From NCBI RefSeq assembly GCF_003001935.1, contig NZ_PVNG01000009.1, forward strand, positions 1 to 64,000: DNA of 64,000 nt, in the 5' to 3' direction. Shown in pieces: positions 51,053 through 60,715 of this stretch (position 1 is the stretch's first letter; the number at the start of each line of letters is the position of its first letter). The notes below the pieces were generated by a model that did no database searches, had not been told where the DNA came from, and saw only the letters and a program-made list of their open reading frames with translations. The stretch comes from Nonomuraea fuscirosea (lineage in GTDB: Bacteria; Actinomycetota; Actinomycetes; Streptosporangiales; Streptosporangiaceae). The position numbers were made by a program, and so were the translations under genes.

Positions 51053-52114
51053 ATGTTCGTGCGCAGGAGCCTGAGCACAGCGCGGCGGCTGCTCGTCCTC
51101 GCCGCCGCGACCATGCTGACGGCCGCGCTCGGCGCGGCCACCCCCGCGCCGGCGCTCGCGGCGCCCGGCCCGTCGTTCACCAACCCCCTCGTCGGCACGC
51201 CCAACAGCGCGGACCCGTCCATCGTCCACAGCGGCGGCAACTGGTACTACGTGGCCACGACGTGGTCCTCGCGGATCGTCATGCGCAGGTCGTCCACCAT
51301 GGCCGGCCTGAAGACGGCGGCGGAGCAGACGGTGTTCACCCTGGCCCCGGGGCCGGGCTGCTGCACGATGTGGGCGCCCGACCTGCAGTGGATCAACAAC
51401 CGCTGGTACCTGTACTTCTCCGCGGAGGCGTCGCCCGGCCAGGGGGAGCGCCGGACCGGCGTGCTGGAGAGCTCCGGCACGGATCCGCTGGGCCCGTACA
51501 CCTACCGGGGGATCCTCAATCTGGAGCCCGGCAACGGGTGGGCGATCGACGGCAGCGTGGTCCGGTTCAACGGATACGTGAACCACTTCGTCTACTCCGC
51601 GTTCCGCGGCGGGGAGCAGGGGCTGTTCATCGCCCCGATGTCGTCGCCGACCCAGGTCTCGCGGAACGGGGTGCGGATCTCCTCGCCCACGCTGTCGTGG
51701 GAGCGGCAGGGCGGGGCGGTCAACGAGGGCCCGTACGCCGTGTACAACGCGGGCAGGACGTTCCTGACGTACTCGGCGAGCTCCTGCCAGACCCCCGACT
51801 ACAAGCTCGGCATGCTGACCTGGACCGGTGGCGACCCGATGTCGCCCCGCTCGTGGACGAAGAAGTCCACCCCCATCTTCCAGCGCAGCGACGCCAACGG
51901 CGTCTACGGCCCGGGCCACGCCTCCTTCGTCCGGTCGCCCGACAACGCCGAGACCTGGGTCGTCTACCACGCGAACTCCTCCGCCGGCCAGGGCTGCGGC
52001 ACCACCCGCAGCACCCGGGCGCAGAAGATCAACTGGAACTCGGACGGCTCGCCCAACCTCGGCGTCCCGGTCCGGACCGGCGTCTCGATCCCGGGCCCCT
52101 CCGGCGACTCGTGA
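51053..52114 (+). CDS. Secreted GH43 exo-arabinanase/arabinofuranosidase
   Basis: A 353-residue exported enzyme, signal peptide about 1-36. Features: SADPSIVHSGGNWYYVATTW with the catalytic base, TMWAPDLQWINNRWYLYFSA, GWAIDGSVVRFNGYVNHFVY with the pKa modulator, and GGAVNEGPYAVYNAGRTFLT with the acid glutamate. The arrangement fits GH43 exo-alpha-1,5-arabinofuranosidases. There is no binding domain. It lies 30 bases after the preceding gene, with GGAAAGGA before ATG 51053. Confidence 0.9.
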   Translation: MFVRRSLSTARRLLVLAAATMLTAALGAATPAPALAAPGPSFTNPLVGTPNSADPSIVHSGGNWYYVATTWSSRIVMRRSSTMAGLKTAAEQTVFTLAPGPGCCTMWAPDLQWINNRWYLYFSAEASPGQGERRTGVLESSGTDPLGPYTYRGILNLEPGNGWAIDGSVVRFNGYVNHFVYSAFRGGEQGLFIAPMSSPTQVSRNGVRISSPTLSWERQGGAVNEGPYAVYNAGRTFLTYSASSCQTPDYKLGMLTWTGGDPMSPRSWTKKSTPIFQRSDANGVYGPGHASFVRSPDNAETWVVYHANSSAGQGCGTTRSTRAQKINWNSDGSPNLGVPVRTGVSIPGPSGDS

Positions 52115-52174
52115 CACGCCCTCGCAGGGAGATGCCCGAGAACTCAGCTCCACGCTCCAGTGATGGGATATCTC

Positions 52175-53683
52175 ATGACACTGATCACCCCGTCCGACGG
52201 CCACTCATCGTCGCGAAACACCCGGTCGCCGCGCCGGTCGCTGATCGTCCTGCTGGCGACCGCGCTCGTCGCGGCCGCCGGCCTCATCGTCTCGGCGCCA
52301 CCGGCCCAGGCCGCCACCAGCCAGTTCCGCGGCATGAACTGGGCCGTCCTGGGCGACAACTTCAGCACCGGCACGCTCGTCGTCCAGGGCCTGAGCCAGT
52401 CCGACAGCAACGCGACCGTACGCGCCAAGGCCAACGCCCTCTATGACGACATGGCCTCCACCATGGGCGTCAACACCGTCCGGCTGCCCATCAACACGCA
52501 CACCGTGGCCAACACCACCTGGTGGAACGCCTACCGCGGCGCCATCGACGCCGCCACCGCGCGCGGCTTCAAGGTCATCCTCGCCTACTGGGAGGACGGC
52601 GCCGCCTCAGGCGGCCGGATCACGAACCTCGCCGCGTGGAACACGATGTGGTCCAGCGTGACCAGCACGTACGGCTCCAACGGCAACGTCTACTTCGAGC
52701 CGATGAACGAGCCGCACGGCTACACCTCGGCGGAATGGCGCGACGTCGCGGCGAACTGGCTCGCGTACCACACCTCGGCCGTACCCGGCCGGGTGCTCAT
52801 CGGTGGCACCGGCTACAGCCAGGACCTGCGCGACGTCTGCAACGACAGCCGCTTCAACGCCACGCTGCTCTCCTTCCACCACTACGCCTTCTTCTACAGC
52901 GCGATGACGTACGACGCCTTCCGCACCCACATCCAGACCCGCCTCGGCAACTGCGCCTCCCGCGCGGTCGCGACCGAGTTCGGCGCGCCGATGGCCACCG
53001 GCCTCGACTACGGCGACGCGAACAGCACCGACAACTTCGTCCGCCACATCCGCGCTATGGCCCAGGTCATGCGGGACAACAACATGGGCGGCACCTACTG
53101 GCCCGCCCTCGGCGGCAAACCGACCGGAAGCCTCGGCTACGACCACTACTCGATGTACGCCCTGAGCGGCAGCGGCACCAGTCTCGACCTGACCGTGCGC
53201 AACCCCTCCGGCGCCGACCGGATCCGCTACGCCTGGGGCGACAGCATCGGCGACCCGACCCCGCCGGCCACGTACCGGATCAACGTACGGCACAGCGGCA
53301 AGGCCATGGACGTCCAGCAGCCGAACACCGACAACGGCGCACGCGTCGGCCAGTACACCTACCTCGGCAACGCCTGGCAGCAGTGGCGCTTCCAGGACGC
53401 CGGCGGCGGCTACTGGCGCATCGTCAGCCGTCACAGCGGAAAGTGCCTCGACGTGGTGAGCGCCTCGACCGCCGACGGCGCCGAACTCGTCCAGTACACC
53501 TGCGGCACCGGCGCCAACCAGCAGTTCCAGCTGGTCGCCAGTGGCAGCTACTTCCAGCTCAGGGCCCGCCACAGCGGCAAGTGCGTGGACGTGCCGTCCG
53601 CGTCGACCGCGGACGGCGCGATCCTCAAGCAGTATCCCTGCAACACCGGCACCAACCAGCAGTGGTCCCGCACGACCGTCTGA
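52175..53683 (+). CDS. Secreted GH5 glycoside hydrolase with RICIN domain
   Basis: A 502-residue exported protein, signal peptide about 1-46. The GH5 barrel has FRGMNWAVLGDNF, VNTVRLPINTHTV, the acid/base glutamate in VYFEPMNEPHGYTS, and the nucleophile in RAVATEFGAPMATG. Residues about 368-502 are a RICIN trefoil (GKAMDVQQPNTDNGARVGQY and repeats). GH5 enzymes cleave beta-glucans, mannans or arabinoxylans; the subfamily is not resolved. ATG 52175 has GGGA upstream; GTG 52160 and ATG 52163 are in frame. It is third in the rightward arm. Confidence 0.9.
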   Translation: MTLITPSDGHSSSRNTRSPRRSLIVLLATALVAAAGLIVSAPPAQAATSQFRGMNWAVLGDNFSTGTLVVQGLSQSDSNATVRAKANALYDDMASTMGVNTVRLPINTHTVANTTWWNAYRGAIDAATARGFKVILAYWEDGAASGGRITNLAAWNTMWSSVTSTYGSNGNVYFEPMNEPHGYTSAEWRDVAANWLAYHTSAVPGRVLIGGTGYSQDLRDVCNDSRFNATLLSFHHYAFFYSAMTYDAFRTHIQTRLGNCASRAVATEFGAPMATGLDYGDANSTDNFVRHIRAMAQVMRDNNMGGTYWPALGGKPTGSLGYDHYSMYALSGSGTSLDLTVRNPSGADRIRYAWGDSIGDPTPPATYRINVRHSGKAMDVQQPNTDNGARVGQYTYLGNAWQQWRFQDAGGGYWRIVSRHSGKCLDVVSASTADGAELVQYTCGTGANQQFQLVASGSYFQLRARHSGKCVDVPSASTADGAILKQYPCNTGTNQQWSRTTV

Positions 53684-53697
53684 CCACCGTTCCGCCC

Positions 53698-53722
53698 CTC
53701 GCGCTCCTGTTCCGAGCGCGAG
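53698..53722. terminator. Bidirectional terminator hairpin
   Basis: CTCGCGCTC (53698-53706), 7-base loop, GAGCGCGAG (53714-53722): a perfect 9-base stem in the 43-base gap between the convergent GH5 and TetR genes. Confidence 0.85.
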
Positions 53723-53726
53723 TCCT

Positions 53727-54332
53727 TCACCTGGACGCGCTCTGGTCGCCGCCCTCGTCGTATCGCGCCCAGCCTTCGTCGAGCAGCCGGAACCCCGCGT
53801 CGACGGTCGGCTCCGGATCGGCCTCGTGGGTGGCGCTGAGCTGGATCTGCAAGGCGAAACGGACGTAGAACCGGATCTCCTCGGTCGGCTCCGTGAGCCC
53901 GAACTCCTCGACGATCGCGGCGACCAGAGCGTCCTCGTGGCGGAACCACATCTTCTCCGCGTAATCGATGAGGGCCGGCGTCTCCTCCATGAGCGCGAGG
54001 ATCCGGCGTTGGGGCCCGGTCCTCATCGCGGCGATCTCGGCGAGATAGTGCGCCTTGAGCGCGTCGGAGATCGAACTCCCCGGCGGCCGGTCGCGGACCG
54101 CCGCCACGAGGCGCTCGTGCCGTTCGTCCTCGTCACCGAAGACGAGCGCCTCCTTCTGCGGAAAGTGCGTGAAGACCGTCTTGGGGGAGACGTCCGCCTG
54201 GTCGGCGATCTCGCGGACGCTGACCCCGTCGAAGCCGCGCTCGAGGAAGAGCGCCGTCGCCGCGTCCAAGATCGCCGCCCGCGTCGCCGCCTTCTTGCGT
54301 TCCCGCCGTCCCACGGCCATGCCGTCAACCAT
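53727..54332 (-). CDS. TetR family transcriptional regulator
   Basis: A 201-residue TetR protein. The DNA-binding domain reads ATRAAILDAATALFLERGFD then VSVREIADQADVSPKTVFTH. The ligand domain is about 140 residues. Starts are ATG 54332 or ATG 54320, neither with a strong ribosome site. It is divergent from the DUF998 gene; two mirrored operator-like sequences lie between (54341-54397). Confidence 0.92.
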   Translation of the reverse strand: MVDGMAVGRRERKKAATRAAILDAATALFLERGFDGVSVREIADQADVSPKTVFTHFPQKEALVFGDEDERHERLVAAVRDRPPGSSISDALKAHYLAEIAAMRTGPQRRILALMEETPALIDYAEKMWFRHEDALVAAIVEEFGLTEPTEEIRFYVRFALQIQLSATHEADPEPTVDAGFRLLDEGWARYDEGGDQSASR

Positions 54333-54340
54333 GGGCAGAG

Positions 54341-54397
54341 CCTACTACTGCCGGACTACAACGACATTGACGGTAAAAGTAGTCTCGGTGTAGTAAG
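54341..54397. promoter_or_regulatory. Paired TetR operators in opposite orientation
   Basis: CCTACTACTGCCGGACTAC (54341-54359) matches the reverse complement of GTAGTCTCGGTGTAGTAAG (54379-54397) at 14 of 19 positions. Each copy itself holds GTAGT/ACTAC half-sites. The pair lies between the TetR start and the DUF998 gene and overlaps the AT-rich promoter area. Confidence 0.7.
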
Positions 54398-54471
54398 TAA
54401 TCGAGTGAAGTTAGCGTATCGGGACGAACCTGTACCGACCGCAACGCTCAGCACCGGAAGGAAGCAGAACC

Positions 54472-55233
54472 ATGGCCGGCGACACCAACCCGCTCCCGAG
54501 CCTCGAACTCGCGAACGACGCAGCGCCTGAAGTGCTCACCCCCGGCGCGTGCCCGCCTTCGCGGCAGCAGCGCCGAACCGCGGGAGCCCTGCTCATCGCG
54601 GGGCCGATGATCTTCCTGCTGACCGAGTTCATCGCCGCCGCGGCCTGGACGGATCCGCCCTACAGCTACACGTACCACTTCATCAGCAACCTCGGCGTCC
54701 ACGGGCCCTCGACGCTGTTCGGGCAGTACATGTACTCACCGCTGGCCTGGGTGATGAACACCGGCTTCTTCCTGTTCGGGATCACGATCCTGGCCGGTGT
54801 GGCCGCGCTGCGCGGCCTGCCCGGCCGGCGCCGCTGGGCGGCGCTCGTACCCGCGACGCTGCTGGCCGCCGGCGGTGTCCTGCTCGGCTTGTTCCCCGGA
54901 TCCGGCGAGGCGATGAACGACGGCACCGGTGACTTCCACGCCCTGGGCGCCTTGGCGGGCTTCGTCGGCGGCAACGTCCTGGCCATCGCGCTCGGGAGCA
55001 TGCACCGGCGCGCCGGGCTCGCGCCGAGACTCGGGCGGACGCTGGTCGCGGCCGGCGTGATCGGCCTGGTGTCGATGGTGGCCTACTTCGCCGACATCAT
55101 CTCCGGGGCCAACGTCCTCGTCGGCCTCGTCGAACGCGGCGCCACCCACCCGTTCCTGCTCACCCTCGCCTGCGCGGGAATCGCCCTCTGGGGACCGCTG
55201 CGAGCTCGCCCGGGGGCGGTAGCGACTCGGTGA
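54472..55233 (+). CDS. DUF998 family membrane protein, TetR-controlled
   Basis: A 253-residue protein with about six helices after a 35-residue soluble leader. YTYHFISNLGVHGPSTLFGQ, MNTGFFLFGITILAGVAALR and FHALGALAGFVGGNVLAIAL match DUF998 proteins. GGAAGGAAG precedes ATG 54472. The family's function is unknown; divergence from TetR suggests response to a small lipophilic compound. Confidence 0.85.
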   Translation: MAGDTNPLPSLELANDAAPEVLTPGACPPSRQQRRTAGALLIAGPMIFLLTEFIAAAAWTDPPYSYTYHFISNLGVHGPSTLFGQYMYSPLAWVMNTGFFLFGITILAGVAALRGLPGRRRWAALVPATLLAAGGVLLGLFPGSGEAMNDGTGDFHALGALAGFVGGNVLAIALGSMHRRAGLAPRLGRTLVAAGVIGLVSMVAYFADIISGANVLVGLVERGATHPFLLTLACAGIALWGPLRARPGAVATR

Positions 55234-55465
55234 CATCACCCCAGAAGCAACAGAGGTCGAACGGCTCGTTTCCCGGCCGTCGGCGGCGACCTCAGAGGAC
55301 GAGCGGTAACGGAACCGGGGCCGGCCTCTGCCCGGATCCGCGAACGCCACCGGGCCGGGGCCCGGCTGATCACCACCGCCTGGACCTGAATCCGCACTTC
55401 AGGAAGGTTCTCCGGCCGAGCGCCGGGTAGATGGCGACGTAAGCGACACTGCTGAGGAGCGAGAG

Positions 55466-56428
55466 ATGGAGACGGTAGAGCTGGGCCGCACGCAGCTTCA
55501 GGTCACGCCGATCGCTTACGGCACGTGGCAGTTCGGCGGGGAGTGGGGCGAGGTCGAGGAGCGGGCGGCGATCGAAAGCATCCGCCATGCCCGTGACCTG
55601 GGCATCAACCTCTTCGACACCGCCCAGGGGTACGGTTTCGGGACCGCGGAGCGGCTGCTGGGCAAGGCTCTGGCCGGTGAGATGACCCAGGTGGTCATCG
55701 CCACCAAGGGCGGGCTGCGCATGGACGGCGACACGCTGGTCCGCGACTCCAGCCCTGAGTGGATCCGGCGCGGTGTGGAGGAGAGCCTGAACGCGCTGGG
55801 AGCCGACCATATCGACCTGTACCAGGTCCACTGGCCAGACCCGAGGACTCCACTGGCGGAGACGGCGGCCGTCTTGTGGGACATGGTCGACGAGGGCCTC
55901 GTCCACCATGTCGGCGTCTCCAACTTCGACGCCGGGCAGATGCGCGCGTTCTCGGCCGAACGGCAGGTCGAAGCGCTGCAGTCGCCTTACCACCTGTTTC
56001 ATCGGGACATCGAGTCCGGCGTCCTGCCCTATGCCGCCGAGCGCGATCTGGGCGTGCTCGCCTACAGCCCGCTGGCGCACGGGCTCCTGGGCGGCGGGTT
56101 CGACGAGAACACCACCTTCCCCGCGAACGACTGGCGATCGGGCAGCCCCGATTTCACCGGTGACACCTTTCGCCGGAACGTGGAGGTGGTCGGCGAGCTT
56201 CGCCGCTTCGCTGAGGAGCGAGAGGCCACGATCGGGCAGCTCGCCGTGGCGTGGGTGCTGGCGCACCCCGCGGTCCAGGTGGCCATCGTCGGCTCCCGTC
56301 GCAGGGCTCATCTTCAGCAGACTGCCGGCGCGCTGGACATCAGGCTGAGCAAGGAGGACCTCGCGCGGATCGACGCGATCATGGCCGGGGCCACACCCCT
56401 CCGCGCGCCCGCGCCTGAGGGCGCGTAA
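55466..56428 (+). CDS. Aldo/keto reductase
   Basis: A 320-residue NADPH-dependent oxidoreductase. The tetrad is recognisable: Asp in INLFDTAQGYGFGTAE with the tyrosine a few residues on, Lys in VVIATKGGLRMD, His in DLYQVHWPDPRTPL. SNFDAGQM and the C-terminal VAIVGSRRRAHLQQ are typical cofactor-binding elements. It reduces aldehydes or ketones in the cytoplasm. It is monocistronic; ATG 55466 has GAGGAG upstream. Confidence 0.93.
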   Translation: METVELGRTQLQVTPIAYGTWQFGGEWGEVEERAAIESIRHARDLGINLFDTAQGYGFGTAERLLGKALAGEMTQVVIATKGGLRMDGDTLVRDSSPEWIRRGVEESLNALGADHIDLYQVHWPDPRTPLAETAAVLWDMVDEGLVHHVGVSNFDAGQMRAFSAERQVEALQSPYHLFHRDIESGVLPYAAERDLGVLAYSPLAHGLLGGGFDENTTFPANDWRSGSPDFTGDTFRRNVEVVGELRRFAEEREATIGQLAVAWVLAHPAVQVAIVGSRRRAHLQQTAGALDIRLSKEDLARIDAIMAGATPLRAPAPEGA

Positions 56429-56587
56429 CCACCCTCCGCCGTGGCCCGGCGAGCTCGGGCTGTGTCGCTGAGGCCCTGGCCTCCCGTTATCGGAACGAGC
56501 GGCCTTTGCCGTTGTTTCCGCACGTCAGGCGCATATCGAGAATGAGCGCCGGGTAGGTCGCGCCTGGGCGGGGGAGGGGCAGAAGTC

Positions 56588-57907
56588 ATGCGTGGGATGG
56601 TGGCGACGGTTCGTGACCTGGCGGTGCGCACGCCCGACAGCCGTGAGCGCGGCGTCGACATGTGGCGCGCACTGGCCATCTGCCTGGTGGTGTTCGGGCA
56701 CTGGTTCGTCGTCGCCGTGACCTACCGGGACGGCCGGCTGGCCGGGTACAACGCGCTGGACATCCTGCGGTGGATGGATCCGGTCACCTGGCTGTTCCAG
56801 GTGATGCCGATCTTCTTCCTGGTCGGCGGCTACGCCGCCGGCGCCTCGATGGCCTCGCACCGCGCGTCCGGTGGCGACAGCATCAGCTGGGTGCTGAAGC
56901 GGACCGACCGGCTGCTCCGGCCGACGACAGCGCTGTTCCTGGGCCTGACGCTGGTGTCCGTGGCCGCGGTGGCGGCCGGGGTGAACAGCCAGCTGGTCGG
57001 CCACGCGGCGTGGCTCGCCTCGATTCCGCTGTGGTTCCTGCTGGCCTACCTCACCCTGGTGGTGTTCACGCCGTGGCTGCACGCGCTGCACCGCCGCGCG
57101 GGGCTCGCCGTCCCGGTGGTGATGGTGGTCATCGTCGCCGTAGCCGACCTGCTGCGCACGGGCCTGCACGTGCCGATCGTGGGTCTGAGCACCTACCTGT
57201 TCGCCTGGTTGACGCTCTACCAGCTCGGCTTCTGCTGGCGCGACGGGCTCTTGCGGCTGGGCCGTGGAGGCGCGGTGGCGGTCGCGGCGGGCGGTCTGGC
57301 CGCCCTGGTCGCACTGACCGTGGTGGGCCCGTACCCGGTGGGCATGGTCGGCGACAACACGGCTCCGCCGTCCCTCGCACTGATGGCGCTCGCCGCCACG
57401 CAGGTCGGATTGATTCTGGCCCTCCAGCCGGCCGCCGGCCGATGGCTTCGCCGGATCGGCCCGTGGAGCGCGGTCATCGCGACCAACGCGGTCATCCTGA
57501 CCGTGTTCCTCTGGCACATGACAGCGGCGGCGGTCGCGGCCGCTCTGCTGTTTCCGACCGGGGTCCTGCGGCAGCCCCCGCCGCAGTCCGCTTCGTGGCT
57601 GCTGTGGCGGGTGCCATGGCTGGCGTCCTGCGCCATCGTGCTCGCCGTCCTGGTCGCCCTCTTCGCGCGCATCGAACTACGCCGGTCGGTACCGCGTTCC
57701 GTCGAGCGCGGCCTGTGGCGCGACGGCGCGACCGTGCTCGGAATGGCCGCGGTGCTGGCCGGGCTACTCCTCGTCGCCGTGGCCGGCCCCGGCTACCACG
57801 GCCCGACCGGCCTCCCCTGGGCCGGGGTGCTTGCGTACCTGTCCGGTGCCGCCGTGCTGCGCGTGGCACGAACCCGGTCCGCCCCGTCGGCCGTTGATCG
57901 CCGCTGA
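56588..57907 (+). CDS. Acyltransferase-3 family membrane protein
   Basis: A 439-residue protein with about ten helices. ALAICLVVFGHWFVVAVTYR with the conserved histidine, MPIFFLVGGYAAGASMASHR, and a late TVFLWHMTAAAVAA are signatures of the acyltransferase-3 (OafA/NolL/MdoC) family, which O-acylates sugars or lipids at the membrane. It is a paralogue of the protein at 62572-63684, sharing MPxFFLVGGYA, a PLWFL helix, an LGYTW/LGFCWR turn and TxFLWHMTA. Start is ATG 56588 after a G-rich stretch. Confidence 0.88.
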   Translation: MRGMVATVRDLAVRTPDSRERGVDMWRALAICLVVFGHWFVVAVTYRDGRLAGYNALDILRWMDPVTWLFQVMPIFFLVGGYAAGASMASHRASGGDSISWVLKRTDRLLRPTTALFLGLTLVSVAAVAAGVNSQLVGHAAWLASIPLWFLLAYLTLVVFTPWLHALHRRAGLAVPVVMVVIVAVADLLRTGLHVPIVGLSTYLFAWLTLYQLGFCWRDGLLRLGRGGAVAVAAGGLAALVALTVVGPYPVGMVGDNTAPPSLALMALAATQVGLILALQPAAGRWLRRIGPWSAVIATNAVILTVFLWHMTAAAVAAALLFPTGVLRQPPPQSASWLLWRVPWLASCAIVLAVLVALFARIELRRSVPRSVERGLWRDGATVLGMAAVLAGLLLVAVAGPGYHGPTGLPWAGVLAYLSGAAVLRVARTRSAPSAVDRR

Positions 57908-57940
57908 GCAGCCCGGACAGCCGCCATCCGGCCGTCGTGC

Positions 57941-60376
57941 TCAGCCCTGCTCCGCCCAGTCGCCCAGCGACCAGTCCCGCACTTCCGGCATGTCTTGCAG
58001 GTGCTCGACCACGTACCGCTGGTGGCGGAGGAGCTGCCGCTCGCACCACGCCTTCAGCTCGCTCGCCCCGGCCGGGGTCCGTCGCGCGGCGTTCAGCGCG
58101 TCCATCACCAGGTGGTACCGGGATGCCCGGTTGCGCACCACCATGTCGAACGGGGTCGTGGTCGTGCCCTCGTCCACGAAGCCGCGCACATGGAACCTGT
58201 CAGGGGCCGGCCGGCCGTGCACCAGCTGGTGGATCGCGCCCGGGTAGCCGTGGAAGGCGAACAGCACGTCGACGTGGCCGGTGAACAGTTCCCGGAACAG
58301 GAGGTCGTCCATGCCGTCCGGGTGGACCGTGCGCGGGGGCAGGGCCATCAGGTTGACCACGTTGACCACTCTGGTGGCGAAGTGCGGCAGCCGTTCGCGC
58401 AGGAGGTTCGCCGCCGCGACGGTCTCCATGGTGACCACGTCCCCGGCGCACGCGAGCACGATGTCGGGGTCCGAGCGGCCGTCCTCGGCGCCTGCCCACG
58501 CCCACACCCCGGCACCCCGGGCACAGTGATCCACCGCCTCGTCCATGGTCAGCCACTGCAACTGCGGCTGCTTGTCGATGACGACGAGGTTCACCCGCGA
58601 CCGCGATCGCATGCAGTGGTCGGCCACCGACAGCAGCGTGTTCGCGTCCGGCGGCAGGTAGACCCGGTTGACGGGGCCCCGATGGGTGATCACGTTCTGG
58701 ATCAGGCCGGGCCCCTGGTGGCTGAAACCGTTGTGGTCCTGGCGCCAGGCGGTCGAGGTCAGCAGGATGTTCAGGCTCGGCACCGGCGCCCGCCACGCCA
58801 GCTCCCGCGCCTCCTGCAGCCACTTCGCGTGCTGCACGGTCTGCGAGGCCGACACCATGGCGAACGCCTCGTAGGTGGCGAACCAGCCGTGCCGGCCGGT
58901 CAGCGTGTACCCCTCGAGCCAGCCGTGGCAGGCGTGCTCCGAGAGCACTTCCATCACCCGGCCGTCCCGCGATATCGCGACATCTTCCTCGGTCACGCGC
59001 TCCGCGAACGCCCGGTCGGACGCTTCGAACACCGCCCCCAGCCGGTTGCTGTCGGTCTCGTCGGGGCAGAAGAGCCGGAACCGGTCCGGATTGCGGCTGT
59101 AGGTGTCGCGCATGAACTCGCCGAGCTTGCGGGTCGACTCGAGCCGGTCCCGGCCCGGCACCCGCAGCGGCACCGCGTAGTCGCGGAAGTCGGGCAGGTC
59201 CAGGTCGACGGTGAGCAAGCCCCCGTTGGCATGCGGGTTGGCACTCATCCGCAGCTCTCCCTCGGGGTTGACCGACCGCACCAGCGCCTCGGGCGCGCCG
59301 TGGCCGTCGAAGAGCTCCTCGGGCCGGTAGGAGCGCATCCAGTCCTCAAGGATCCGCAGGTGCTCCTCGTCGCCCCTCATTCCGGCCAGCGGCACCTGGT
59401 GAGAGCGCCACGTGCCCGACACCCGCACCCCGTCCACCACGTCCGGTCCGGTCCAGCCCTTCGGCGTCCGCAACACGATCATCGGCCACCGGGGCCGGGC
59501 GCCGTCCCAGTCGCCGCCGCGGGCCGCCGCCTGGATCGCCCTGATGGACGCCCACGCCCGCGTCAGCGCGCCGGCGAACCGGTGGTGCATGCCGGGCAGG
59601 TCGTCACCCTCGACCTCGATCACGTCATACCCGTGCCCGGTCAGCAGGGACCGGACCTCGTCCCGGTCCTTCCTGGCCAGCAGGGTCGGCCCGGCGATCT
59701 TCGCGCCGTTCAGGTGCAGAACCGGTAGCACCGCGCCGTCGCGGGCCGGGTTCAGGTAGGAGATCCCGCTCCAGGATCCCTCCAGCGGGCCGGTCTCCGC
59801 CTCCCCGTCGCCGACCATCGCCAGCGCGATGAGGTCCGGGTTGTCCATCACCGCGCCGAACGCGTGCACCAGCACGTAGCCGAGCTCGCCCCCCTCGTGG
59901 ATCGAGCCCGGGGTCGGCACCGACGCGTGGCTGGGGATCCCCCCGGGGGTGGAGAACTGACGGAACAGCCGCAGCAGGCCCTCCTCGTCCATGGTCACAT
60001 GCGGGTAGATCTCGGTGTAGGTGCCCTCCAGCCAGCCGGCCCCGACCAGTGTCGGGCCGCCGTGCCCGGGACCGGCCAGGAAGATCATCTGCTGCCCGGT
60101 GTGCCGGATCAGCCGCGACGCGTGCGCGTACACCAGCGCCAGGCCGGGGCTGGTGCCCCAGTGCCCCAGGAGCCGCGGCTTGATGTGCTCGCCGGCCAGT
60201 GGCTCGCGCAGCAGCGGGTTGGCCATCAGGTAGATCTGGCCGACGGTCAGATAGTTGCTGGCGCGCCACCACGCGTCGACCGCGGCGACGTCGGCGTCGG
60301 TGGGACGGGCGAGCCGGTCCACCAGCTCCGCGGTGGTCCGGCGCTCGTTCTTGGTGGTTGCCACGAGAGTCTCCAT
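57941..60376 (-). CDS. xfp: Phosphoketolase (xylulose-5-phosphate/fructose-6-phosphate)
   Basis: An 811-residue ThDP enzyme, full length for the family. It cleaves xylulose-5-phosphate (or fructose-6-phosphate) with phosphate to acetyl phosphate and an aldose phosphate. Features: NYLTVGQIYLMANPLLREPL, LGHWGTSPGLALVYAHASRL, GPGHGGPTLVGAGWLEGTYT, the ThDP-binding GDGEAETGPLEGSWSG, and WRQDHNGFSHQGPGLIQNVI. It lies on the opposite strand between two co-directional acyltransferase/ligase genes and could supply acetyl phosphate. Confidence 0.96.
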   Translation of the reverse strand: METLVATTKNERRTTAELVDRLARPTDADVAAVDAWWRASNYLTVGQIYLMANPLLREPLAGEHIKPRLLGHWGTSPGLALVYAHASRLIRHTGQQMIFLAGPGHGGPTLVGAGWLEGTYTEIYPHVTMDEEGLLRLFRQFSTPGGIPSHASVPTPGSIHEGGELGYVLVHAFGAVMDNPDLIALAMVGDGEAETGPLEGSWSGISYLNPARDGAVLPVLHLNGAKIAGPTLLARKDRDEVRSLLTGHGYDVIEVEGDDLPGMHHRFAGALTRAWASIRAIQAAARGGDWDGARPRWPMIVLRTPKGWTGPDVVDGVRVSGTWRSHQVPLAGMRGDEEHLRILEDWMRSYRPEELFDGHGAPEALVRSVNPEGELRMSANPHANGGLLTVDLDLPDFRDYAVPLRVPGRDRLESTRKLGEFMRDTYSRNPDRFRLFCPDETDSNRLGAVFEASDRAFAERVTEEDVAISRDGRVMEVLSEHACHGWLEGYTLTGRHGWFATYEAFAMVSASQTVQHAKWLQEARELAWRAPVPSLNILLTSTAWRQDHNGFSHQGPGLIQNVITHRGPVNRVYLPPDANTLLSVADHCMRSRSRVNLVVIDKQPQLQWLTMDEAVDHCARGAGVWAWAGAEDGRSDPDIVLACAGDVVTMETVAAANLLRERLPHFATRVVNVVNLMALPPRTVHPDGMDDLLFRELFTGHVDVLFAFHGYPGAIHQLVHGRPAPDRFHVRGFVDEGTTTTPFDMVVRNRASRYHLVMDALNAARRTPAGASELKAWCERQLLRHQRYVVEHLQDMPEVRDWSLGDWAEQG

Positions 60377-60715
60377 CCACCGGAATGTCGGCGCTCACGT
60401 TCCTTGCCGGGGATCCCCAGGCAATGGCCTGCTATCACTCTACGTGTCGCTCATATGACGAAGGGCGAGGGATGCTCGTTCCTGGCGGTAGCTCGGCCGG
60501 TTCATGAAGCATGGGTGGCCGTCGGCGGTGAGCCGGTCCAGGCGCGGCCCGGCGACGGCAGGCCGGGCTGCGCCGCCGAACCCGGCCCGTCACGTGTGCG
60601 TCCGGTGACCTGGGGAAGCAGAGTGATTGGCTGCTTCACGCCGCCGTACATGCAGCGCCCGGTGCCGCAGCCGCCGGCGCCGCCTGGTTGCCCTTTTCCT
60701 CACAGGAGATCGACG
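60377..60715. other. Divergent intergenic region, phosphoketolase and acyl-CoA synthetase
   Basis: A 339-base region with an AT-richer patch around 60425-60470 that probably holds the phosphoketolase promoter. I see no gene or clear operator. The open frame crossing it toward 60716 has arginine/proline-rich translation and no ribosome site, so I treat it as non-coding. Confidence 0.5.

Noticed and set aside
59864..60715. N-terminal extension of the acyl-CoA synthetase frame
   Set aside because: It runs antisense through phosphoketolase; ATG 60716 has an AGGAGAT ribosome site and gives a normal-length enzyme.
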